Source of the DNA: Flavobacterium sp. MDT1-60
GTDB taxonomy: Bacteria > Bacteroidota > Bacteroidia > Flavobacteriales > Flavobacteriaceae
Reading direction: 5' to 3'
Assembly: GCF_014844035.1 (NCBI RefSeq)
Contig: NZ_CP062159.1
Location: 5,270,001 to 5,334,000 of the forward strand
DNA: 64,000 nt
Each line of letters opens with the position of its first letter. Positions within the stretch are counted from its first letter, which is position 1. The notes beneath the pieces are model-generated. The model made no database searches. It was not told the origin of the DNA and was given only the letters and a program-made list of their open reading frames with translations. This document shows, one piece after another, positions 1 to 6,898 of this stretch. The translations under genes were made by a program, and so were the position numbers.

Positions 1-251
1 GAAAGGTATTTTTTAAATAATTCTAAATCTTCAGGCGTTTCTTTTTCTGTTCCGACGAAGGTTTTTTTATGGTATTTTTTCTCCATTCCGTTATTCAGAT
101 CATCAATAAAAATACGGGATGTAATTTGAATCATTTTCTTTTCTGCCGCGTAATTCACCTGAAAAACACCCATATAAAATTTGTGAAAAGCAAACGAGGA
201 TAGCGATAAAAATAATACCCCAATTAAGGGGTAGATTAATTTATTTTTCAT
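1..251 (-). CDS. DUF6702 family secreted protein (partial, C-terminus off window)
   Basis: Reading leftward from the ATG at 249-251, 83 codons are open to the window edge. The product begins MKNKLIYPLIGVLFLSLSSF, a signal peptide, followed by a stretch (FYMGVFQVNYAAEKKMIQIT, then SRIFIDDL) that I recognise from the DUF6702 family of small secreted Bacteroidota proteins of unknown function. Its start overlaps the stop of the upstream gene by 11 nt, so it is probably the last visible member of the four-gene operon running leftward from 2471 and is translationally coupled to it. The 3' end is cut by the window. The DUF assignment is from memory of the family. Confidence 0.75.
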   Translation of the reverse strand, partial: MKNKLIYPLIGVLFLSLSSFAFHKFYMGVFQVNYAAEKKMIQITSRIFIDDLNNGMEKKYHKKTFVGTEKETPEDLELFKKYL

Positions 252-1002
252 TTTTGGAAACAGTAATATTCTTAAAATCTTTATTCTTGTTAATCATAAA
301 ATCGATTAACTGAAATTTATCATCTGGTTTTAAATAGCGCTTTGATTCAGGATCATTGGAGCAGTACATTAAAAACAACTCTATTTCATCATCTTTTAAA
401 TTCAATGTTTTATTGAAAAAATCGGGAGTAAAATTATCTCTCGCATAAGCCGTAAAAGCAATATCACTTATCACTTCCTCCTGTACTTCATCATTTTTAC
501 GTAAAAGTTTCTTAACATCTTTAAATATTCGGACAAAATCAGTTCCGTATTTAATGGTTTGATCAGAATACATTACAGTATTTTTTGCTGTCGACTGTTT
601 GTCATCTTCAAACTGCAAATCGACTATTGCCTGAGAACCACCTCCCAGTGCTTTTACTTTTAAATCTTTATGAACCAAAACTTCTTTAAGTTGATTGTTT
701 ACTAAATCTAACGGAACAGTAAAGAGAATTTGAGCACAATCTTTTTCTGTCAAAACAATCTTTCTAGACTGAAATGCCATTCCTGTAAACAGCAAAGTAT
801 CCTTAGGTTTTGCCATAATATCAAACAATCCGCCAGAACCAATAAAAGTTCTAACATTGGCATTTATATTCATTACATACCCACTTTCGATAGCAAGCGA
901 TGTGTTTGTTACTTGTCCGTGTAATGATTTCCTTGTTGCATTTTGTCCGAATGAAATTTGACAAAAAAGGCACAAAACGAGTATTCTTAGGCTATTTTTC
1001 AT
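241..1002 (-). CDS. Carboxypeptidase regulatory-like domain protein, copy 3
   Basis: This 253-residue secreted protein has a signal peptide (to about residue 19, ISFGQ). It is followed by a short beta-sandwich of the CarboxypepD_reg-like type at about residues 25-110, with the signature G-L-F-D-I-M-A-K-P-K-D-T-L-L-F-T near residues 58-73. The rest is an unassigned C-terminal region. It is a clear paralog of the two genes upstream (same signal peptide, IMAK motif and LKEVLVxK ending of the domain) but the most diverged in its C-terminal half. Such domains in Bacteroidota are usually periplasmic or outer-membrane associated. The precise role is unknown. Confidence 0.8.
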   Translation of the reverse strand: MKNSLRILVLCLFCQISFGQNATRKSLHGQVTNTSLAIESGYVMNINANVRTFIGSGGLFDIMAKPKDTLLFTGMAFQSRKIVLTEKDCAQILFTVPLDLVNNQLKEVLVHKDLKVKALGGGSQAIVDLQFEDDKQSTAKNTVMYSDQTIKYGTDFVRIFKDVKKLLRKNDEVQEEVISDIAFTAYARDNFTPDFFNKTLNLKDDEIELFLMYCSNDPESKRYLKPDDKFQLIDFMINKNKDFKNITVSKNEK

Positions 1003-1717
1003 TTTCGAGGATTTTAAGATATTTTCTGGCTAATTCAGTGATTAAAAACATACTCATTGTTTTGTTTTTACTATTCAAAGATACGGCAAATTCAGAATCC
1101 TCTACACAATATAATTGAAATCCTTTAATATCTTCTAAGGAAATCTTTAATCTTTCTGTATAATAATTTTCATCAAAAAGATATTCCAGTTTCCTGAAAA
1201 GCATCTCCTTTTTCTCTACTTTTATCTCTTTTTTCAGCATTGAAGTTCGCCCCGACATTGCATTTAGCAACTTATCTACCGAAGTTGATTTGGCCGTATA
1301 AAGTTTTCTTTCAGCTGGAGTATATGTCTTTTGCCCATGAGGAACAATCCCAAGATTTTCAGCATTAATACCTGCATTGTCGTTTACAACAACTTCTTTC
1401 AGCTCAATTTGTTTTGCGGTCATTTTGATCTGAATCGAAGTAGAATTCAAATCTTCTGTAGAAATTCTACGTTTTAAAGGATCCATATTAACAGAAGAAA
1501 AAACCAAAACATCTCCTTCTTTCGCCATAATCGAAAACATTCCGTTTTCATCCGTAACAGTAGTGACCTGAGTATTATTATTGATGATATTCACACCTTC
1601 AACGGAAGACGATTGTTCAAATACCTGCCCCAGAATTTCTTTGGCACCTGAAGTTTGTCCAAATGAAATTTGAGCAATTAATAAAAGTAGGATTATTAAA
1701 GTGTTATTTGTTCTCAC
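992..1717 (-). CDS. Carboxypeptidase regulatory-like domain protein, copy 2
   Basis: This is a 241-residue paralog with an N-terminal signal peptide ending ISFGQ. A CarboxypepD_reg-like domain carries the shared motif F-S-I-M-A-K-x-G-D-x-L-V-F-S-S. The C-terminal part, with a KTYTPAERKL segment and a SGRTSMLKKE-type segment, is also present in copy 1 but not in copy 3. Its start overlaps the end of copy 1 by 14 nt and its end overlaps the start of copy 3 by 11 nt, so expression is likely coupled. No catalytic residues are recognised. A structural or binding role in the envelope is an inference. Confidence 0.8.
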   Translation of the reverse strand: MRTNNTLIILLLLIAQISFGQTSGAKEILGQVFEQSSSVEGVNIINNNTQVTTVTDENGMFSIMAKEGDVLVFSSVNMDPLKRRISTEDLNSTSIQIKMTAKQIELKEVVVNDNAGINAENLGIVPHGQKTYTPAERKLYTAKSTSVDKLLNAMSGRTSMLKKEIKVEKKEMLFRKLEYLFDENYYTERLKISLEDIKGFQLYCVEDSEFAVSLNSKNKTMSMFLITELARKYLKILENEK

Positions 1718-2471
1718 CAGCCAGTATTTCTTTGTATTTAACAGCTAATTCAGCTAATAAGAATTCTGTTGAAGTTTTATTTTTAGAATTTAAAATAACC
1801 GTAAACTTATCATTTTCCACGGCATAATACTCGAAGCCTTTCACATACTCATTCGGAATCTTTAATCTGTTTACAAAATGATCGAGACTAAACATATTCT
1901 CTAAAAGCTTCATAAAAAATTCCTTTTTTTCAACTGCCAGTTCTTTTTTAAGCATTTTTGTCCTGCCTGATAAAAAATTCAAAAAAGGATCTGCAGAAAT
2001 CGAGCCACCTGCCATTCCGCTTGCACTTGCAGTAGCGTCTAACGCGGTAGCGGTGCGTAATTTTCTCTCACTTTCTGTATATGTTTTTTGATTTCCCGGA
2101 ACAATTCCCATTGCCGCAGCATTGATATTATCGTATCGTTTTACAATCACTTCCTGCAATTGATGCATTACAAGACTTAGTTTTACAGTAAAATTAAGGT
2201 CCGTAAAGTTTTCACTGGTCAACAAAACCCGATTTTCTTTAAATTGAATAGAAGAAAAAACCAGTGTATCTCCTGGCTTAGCCATGATAGAAAAAGCACC
2301 TTCAGCATCTGTAGTCACCATAACTTCAGTTTGCGCGTTTACTACATAAACACCTTCCAAATCATTTGTATTCGAAACGATTTTGCCGTTTACAATAGCA
2401 CGATCCTGATTTTGAGACCACGCAGTCTGACTCAAAACAACAACCAAAACGCATAAAACTTTGTTAATCAA
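1704..2471 (-). CDS. Carboxypeptidase regulatory-like domain protein, copy 1
   Basis: This 255-residue protein is the first gene of the leftward operon. It has a signal peptide (ending AWSQ) and a regulatory-like beta-sandwich at about residues 25-115 with the family motif F-S-I-M-A-K-P-G-D-T-L-V-F-S-S. The C-terminal half (KTYTESERKL, SGRTKMLKKE) is shared with copy 2. A glycine/serine/alanine-rich insertion near residues 145-160 is unique to this copy. The gene is preceded by a good -7 box at 2523-2530. Function is unknown. The family name describes the fold and does not imply peptidase activity. Confidence 0.8.
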   Translation of the reverse strand: MINKVLCVLVVVLSQTAWSQNQDRAIVNGKIVSNTNDLEGVYVVNAQTEVMVTTDAEGAFSIMAKPGDTLVFSSIQFKENRVLLTSENFTDLNFTVKLSLVMHQLQEVIVKRYDNINAAAMGIVPGNQKTYTESERKLRTATALDATASASGMAGGSISADPFLNFLSGRTKMLKKELAVEKKEFFMKLLENMFSLDHFVNRLKIPNEYVKGFEYYAVENDKFTVILNSKNKTSTEFLLAELAVKYKEILAGENK

Positions 2472-2522
2472 AATAAAAAAATTAAATTATAGTTAAAAGT
2501 GTAAAAATATCTTAATGTGTTC

Positions 2523-2530
2523 CAAATTTA
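2523..2530 (-). promoter_or_regulatory. -7 box of the carboxypeptidase-like operon
   Basis: The minus strand reads TAAATTTG, a perfect match to the Bacteroidota -7 consensus TAnnTTTG, about 52 nt upstream of the ATG at 2471. I see no convincing TTG in the -33 position, so this rests on the -7 match and location only. Confidence 0.4.
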
Positions 2531-2632
2531 GTATTAACGGCTTGGTAAAAATATGTTAATTAAACTCGTGTTTTTTCTTGTAAAAAAAGAGTTTTTAATA
2601 CCTTTAACCTAAACAATCTGAGTACAAAATTT

Positions 2633-3340
2633 ATGAAAAGCATTATTATTGCCAGCACTTCTACGTTGCACGAAGGCAGTTATTTAGAGTATTTATTACC
2701 TACTTTACAAGTACATTTTAAAAAATGCAAAAGCATTTTATTTATTCCATTTGCTCGCCCTGGCGGAATCTCACATAACGATTACACTGAAAAAGTAGCA
2801 CAGGCATTTGCAACTATTAACATTTCTGTAAAAGGAATACATGAGTTTGAAAATCCTGAAAATGCCATAAAAAATGCAGAAGGAATATTTACCGGTGGTG
2901 GAAATACTTTTTTACTGGTTACTCAATTATACAAACACAATATCATGCAGCTTCTTTCTGAAACTGTAAAAAACGGAACTCCCTATTTAGGAACCAGCGC
3001 AGGAAGCAATATCTGCGGTTTATCCATGCAGACAACCAACGATATGCCAATTGTTTATCCGCCAAGTTTTCAAACTTTAGGATTAATACCTTTCAATTTA
3101 AATCCACATTACCTGGATCCGGATTTACAATCGAAACATATGGGTGAAACTCGCGAAACCAGAATTAAGGAATTTCATGCTTTTAATGCAATCCCAGTTT
3201 TAGGTTTAAGAGAAGGAAGCTGGCTTGAAGTAAAAGGCGACAAAATCACTTTGAAAGGAAGTTTGACCGCTCGTTTGTTCAAACAAAACGAAATTCCGAC
3301 AGAATTAGAAACGGAAAGCGATTTGAGCAACTTAAAATAA
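2633..3340 (+). CDS. pepE: Dipeptidase E (alpha-aspartyl dipeptidase)
   Basis: This 235-residue cytoplasmic serine peptidase of family S51 hydrolyses dipeptides with N-terminal aspartate. The nucleophile elbow G-T-S-A-G-S-N places the catalytic Ser at 122. Asp137 (TTND) and His159 (NPHYLDP) match the Ser-Asp-His triad of E. coli PepE. A conserved GGGNTF loop lies at 88-93. The length matches the family. No signal peptide is present. It is transcribed alone and away from the leftward operon at 2471. Identification is strong. Confidence 0.93.
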   Translation: MKSIIIASTSTLHEGSYLEYLLPTLQVHFKKCKSILFIPFARPGGISHNDYTEKVAQAFATINISVKGIHEFENPENAIKNAEGIFTGGGNTFLLVTQLYKHNIMQLLSETVKNGTPYLGTSAGSNICGLSMQTTNDMPIVYPPSFQTLGLIPFNLNPHYLDPDLQSKHMGETRETRIKEFHAFNAIPVLGLREGSWLEVKGDKITLKGSLTARLFKQNEIPTELETESDLSNLK

Positions 3341-3355
3341 AAACTCCAATTTTTT

Positions 3356-3430
3356 AAATTCCAAATTCCAATTTTAAAAACACTTTTGTTACAAAGATTT
3401 GAATTTGGAATTTAAAATATTTGGAATTTA
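3356..3430. repeat. Imperfect inverted repeat, AAATTCCAAATTCC family
   Basis: The left arm (AAATTCCAAATTCCAATTTT) and right arm (GAATTTGGAATTTAAAAT, then TTGGAATTT) are complementary and would form a long AT-rich hairpin downstream of pepE. A second element with the same arms lies at 59765-59843. Both sit immediately downstream of a gene or terminator. Confidence 0.6.
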
Positions 3431-3447
3431 CATTCGGTCTAAAAACA

Positions 3448-3480
3448 AAAAATCCCCAAACAAATTGTTTGAGGATTTTT
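3448..3480 (-). terminator. Terminator of first tRNA-Gly(UCC)
   Basis: A stem built from AATCCCCAAACAA and TTGTTTGAGGATT is flanked by A-rich and T-rich tracts. It sits 4 nt beyond the 3' end of the minus-strand tRNA. The tracts on both sides mean it could also work for plus-strand transcription from pepE. Confidence 0.75.
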
Positions 3481-3484
3481 GAAG

Positions 3485-3557
<73 letters not shown>

Positions 3558-3628
3558 ATTAACAGGGTGCAAATATAAATAATTAAATCATTTAAAAAAA
3601 TAAAAATCAATAATTATTTAACTTTGAT

Positions 3629-3661
3629 AAAAAAACCGAAACAATTAAGTTTCGGTTTTTT
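3629..3661 (-). terminator. Terminator of second tRNA-Gly(UCC)
   Basis: The stem AACCGAAAC/GTTTCGGTT with a six-base loop is flanked by A and T runs. It ends 3 nt beyond the 3' end of the second tRNA on the minus strand. It separates the two tRNA copies, so they may be transcribed as independent units. Confidence 0.75.
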
Positions 3662-3663
3662 AG

Positions 3664-3736
<73 letters not shown>

Positions 3737-3870
3737 ATTACTGGTGCAAATATAAAAAATAAGTTCAGTTCAAAACAAGCTTTTTTTCAAAAAAAATGAT
3801 TTAAAAGTAATATTTTCTTATAACCTATTTAAAACTAAAAAGTTAAAGAGCCAATTATTTTTCATAAATT

Positions 3871-4306
3871 ATGATTCAGATTAAGGAAATACCTTCAAAA
3901 GAAACTTATATCGTTCGTCAACCTGTTTTCAGAAAAGGGAAACTTATAGAAAGTTGTATCTTCGAGGGAGAGGATTTAGAAACAATATTATTTTGGTCTT
4001 TTTGATAATGAAAATTTAATAGGAATTATTTCGCTACTAGGAAAAATCAATACTATATTTGCCGAACAGAATCAAGCACAAATTCGCAGGATGGCCGTTT
4101 TAGAAACGCATCAGAAAAAGAATTTGGAGAGGCTTTAGTCAAACATTGTGAAACCTACTGCAATGAGAACAAAGTCGATTTGATTTAGTTTAACGCCAGA
4201 ACTGCCGCTGTAGGCTTTTACAAAAAAAATGGAATACCAACCCCTGGGTAAACCATTTGATATTAAAAATGTTGGCGAACACTATTTGATGTATAAAAAA
4301 TTATAA
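3871..4306 (+). pseudogene. Decayed GNAT-family N-acetyltransferase
   Basis: Stitching the three frames gives a GNAT-like protein of about 145 residues. It starts MIQIKEIPSKETYIVRQPVF and passes FGLFDNENLIGIIS and RRMAVLETHQKK (the acetyl-CoA loop region). It ends NARTAAVGFYKK, then YQPLGKPFDIKNVGEHYLMY. The frame is broken near 3985, near 4120 (one base missing after KKN) and near 4230 (a run of eight A). In addition a TAG at about 4187 replaces the expected Trp of IWFN. Three frame breaks plus a nonsense codon exclude a single sequencing error. The remnant ends 2 nt before the next gene's ATG, so the two once formed an operon. Confidence 0.85.
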
Positions 4307-4307
4307 A

Positions 4308-5900
4308 ATGAGAAAACTTTACTTTCTTATAATCGCATGTATTTTTATTAGTTGCAAAAAGGAGACTCCGAAAGTTATTCCTGTAAAAGTAACCCCACCC
4401 CCAACGATCATACTTACTGATGAAAGAAAAGTTTCTATCGATACTGCTTTAATTGGTGTTTTTAAAAGTAAAACGCTTCAGGAGTTTTATAATTCTTCAA
4501 ACAATCAAACCGTTTGGGGAAATCTAAAAAAAAGAACCTATGTTTTGTCTCAATTAAAAAATTGTGACAAATTAGGTCTGGATCCGGACGATTACAAATC
4601 TGTAGTACTTGAAAAATACGAAAAGAGAGTCAGCAAACTTAATGATAAAGAATTAGCAACTTTCGACATTTTGCTTACTTATAATTTTGAATTGTATCTA
4701 AATCATTTGCATAAAGGCAAACTAGATCCTAAAAAACTATACACGGACTGGGATCTTCAAGAAAAAAAACTAGATGTCAATAGTGTTTTGATAAAAGCAT
4801 TTAATAAAAACAAATTAGACAGTATTGTTGAAAACATCCAACCAAAATCAGACATTTACAAACAGCTTTTAAAAGCACTTGAAATTATTGATACGTTTCC
4901 GGAAGACGATATCGGAATGATTGCTATTGATTCTCTGACCAAGAAAATATCTTTAAATGAAAGCAACAAAGCTTTAGTTAATATCAAAAAAAGGCTTTTG
5001 TTTTGGGGCGATATGTCCGGAAAAGATAGTTTAACTACTACGTATAATCGAAAGACATTTGAAGCGGTAAAAAGGTTTCAGGAGAGACATGGTTTGGCGT
5101 CTGATGGGGTAATTGGACAAGGAACAATAAGCGCACTAAATTATTCTAAAGAAAAAAGAAAACAGCAAATAATAGCCAATTTAGAACGTTGGAGATGGTT
5201 TAGTAATGATTTGGCCGAAAATTATTTCATCATCAACATTCCAAATTACAGCCTGGACGTTGTTGAAAGTCAAGACACTACTTTAACTCGAAATATAGTC
5301 GTTGGAACCAGTAAAAGAAAAACACCAATTATTACTTCGATGTTAAAGACAGTTGTTTTTAACCCTACCTGGACCGTTCCTCCTACCATTTTAAAAGAAG
5401 ATGTAGTTCCTGCGATGAAACGCAATCGTAATTATTTAAAAAATAAAAATATAACGATTTATGATACTACAGGCAATGAAGTTGATCCAAGTAACTGGAA
5501 TGAAAACAAGCCAGGTAATTATAAATATGTGCAAAGTCCGGGCTATAATAATTCATTGGGATTGATGAAAATTTTATTCCCAAATCATCATAGCGTTTAT
5601 TTGCACGACACCAACCATCGTAATTATTTTGGAAGAAATAACCGTTCACTGAGTTCTGGATGCGTTCGTATTGAAAATCCGCTAGAACTGGCGGAACACA
5701 TTTTAAATGATCCTGATAAATATTCGCAAGAGAAAATAGATACTATTATTGCTTCAAAGAAAACTACTTATATCAAAATTATTAAAAAGTACGCTTTATA
5801 CCAATGGTATTGGACGGCATGGAGCAAAAAAAATCAGCTCATTTTCAGAGCTGATATTTATAATTTAGATTCGGATTTGTATGCTAAATTAAGAAATTAG
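4308..5900 (+). CDS. L,D-transpeptidase, YcbB-like lipoprotein
   Basis: This 530-residue peptidoglycan cross-linking enzyme forms 3-3 meso-DAP bridges in the periplasm. It has a lipoprotein signal with lipobox Cys16 (IFISC) and a helical scaffold region. A peptidoglycan-binding domain follows at about 225-285 (TFEAVKRFQERHGLASDGVI). The YkuD catalytic domain at about 300-480 carries His433 (HDTNHR) and catalytic Cys452 (SSGCVRI). This is the YcbB/LdtD architecture. The gene begins 2 nt after the decayed GNAT gene and overlaps the next, convergent transpeptidase by 12 nt at its 3' end. Confidence 0.92.
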   Translation: MRKLYFLIIACIFISCKKETPKVIPVKVTPPPTIILTDERKVSIDTALIGVFKSKTLQEFYNSSNNQTVWGNLKKRTYVLSQLKNCDKLGLDPDDYKSVVLEKYEKRVSKLNDKELATFDILLTYNFELYLNHLHKGKLDPKKLYTDWDLQEKKLDVNSVLIKAFNKNKLDSIVENIQPKSDIYKQLLKALEIIDTFPEDDIGMIAIDSLTKKISLNESNKALVNIKKRLLFWGDMSGKDSLTTTYNRKTFEAVKRFQERHGLASDGVIGQGTISALNYSKEKRKQQIIANLERWRWFSNDLAENYFIINIPNYSLDVVESQDTTLTRNIVVGTSKRKTPIITSMLKTVVFNPTWTVPPTILKEDVVPAMKRNRNYLKNKNITIYDTTGNEVDPSNWNENKPGNYKYVQSPGYNNSLGLMKILFPNHHSVYLHDTNHRNYFGRNNRSLSSGCVRIENPLELAEHILNDPDKYSQEKIDTIIASKKTTYIKIIKKYALYQWYWTAWSKKNQLIFRADIYNLDSDLYAKLRN

Positions 5901-6611
5901 CTTTTGCTCCATCGCAAAACTCCTTGACGGATGGTAGATATACAAACACGATTTGTTTTTTATAGTTTCGATTATTTTGTCTCTTAATTCAAACGGAATT
6001 GCAGGACAACCCTGGCTTCTACCTAATCTTTTATTATTTCTGATGAAAGACTCTGAAACATAGTCAGCAGCATGCATTACAACACCTCTTTCACGAGCGT
6101 TATCATTTACACCATTTTCCAAACCATCTAAACGAAGAGAAACTCCGTGTTTTCCCTGATAAATTTCGCCTGTAGCATAAAAACCAAGACTGCTTTGGTT
6201 CGATGAATTATTGTTTGAAAAAACAGATGCATATTCTTCACCAGTATTTCTTCCGTGAGCAACCAAAGATTGAAACAAAACAGTATTTGTTGCCAAATCA
6301 ATTACCCAAAGACGCTTGGTATTAGATGACAAACTGAAATCAATTAATGTTAGGATATCTTTTTGAACAACTCCTCTTTCCTTTAATAGATAAAATCCTT
6401 TTAAGGCTTCAGAAAAAGTTCTAAGTTCAGGCAACTGATAATTGTTTGGATTCAAGGCATGATATACACCTTCAATTTTAGCCTCGACTGTAAGTTTTTC
6501 AACTTTGGCGATACTTTTAGTTGCTTCTTTTTTAGTTTCGGGAGTGCTTGTTGAATCTTTACCAAAAGATAATAACAAAAACACTAGCAGTGGATAAATT
6601 TTGTAAATCAT
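5889..6611 (-). CDS. Murein L,D-transpeptidase catalytic domain family protein
   Basis: This 240-residue secreted protein begins with a hydrophobic signal segment (residues 4-16). It has a Lys/Thr-rich linker to about residue 45 and a YkuD_2-type catalytic domain. The domain has the pattern AHGRNTG (118-124), His180 (VVMHAADY) and Cys202 (RSQGCPAIP), the expected His-Cys pair. Family members act on peptidoglycan tetrapeptides in the periplasm, and some are carboxypeptidases rather than cross-linkers. The 3' end overlaps the convergent YcbB-like gene by 12 nt, so their transcripts are antisense to each other at the ends. Confidence 0.88.
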   Translation of the reverse strand: MIYKIYPLLVFLLLSFGKDSTSTPETKKEATKSIAKVEKLTVEAKIEGVYHALNPNNYQLPELRTFSEALKGFYLLKERGVVQKDILTLIDFSLSSNTKRLWVIDLATNTVLFQSLVAHGRNTGEEYASVFSNNNSSNQSSLGFYATGEIYQGKHGVSLRLDGLENGVNDNARERGVVMHAADYVSESFIRNNKRLGRSQGCPAIPFELRDKIIETIKNKSCLYIYHPSRSFAMEQKLIS

Positions 6612-6736
6612 TGAATTTCTTTAGGTTAATAACAAATTTGGGTTTGACAAAAGTATAAAAAAAATATTCCACACAAAATAAATGTCTGTAAATCAGGCAC
6701 GTTTTGTTTAAAATTTAACAGATCAAAAACAAAATA

Positions 6737-6767
6737 TTGGCATATTGACGTAAAAATCTTATTTTTG
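6737..6767 (+). promoter_or_regulatory. Promoter of the DUF5916 gene
   Basis: TTG at 6737-6739 and TATTTTTG at 6760-6767 are separated by 20 nt. This fits the Flavobacterium pattern TTG-N17-23-TAnnTTTG. The start codon lies about 130 nt further, so the leader would be long. I see no clear riboswitch or hairpin in that leader. Confidence 0.45.
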
Positions 6768-6898
6768 GAGATTATTTTAACTTTTATTGCGTAGCGATAT
6801 ACCTACAATATTGAAAAGATATAATTTTCAGCTTTTAAAGTGTAACATTTAACAGATTTGAATGTCTATATTATCTCAAGCATCCTTCATCATACAAA

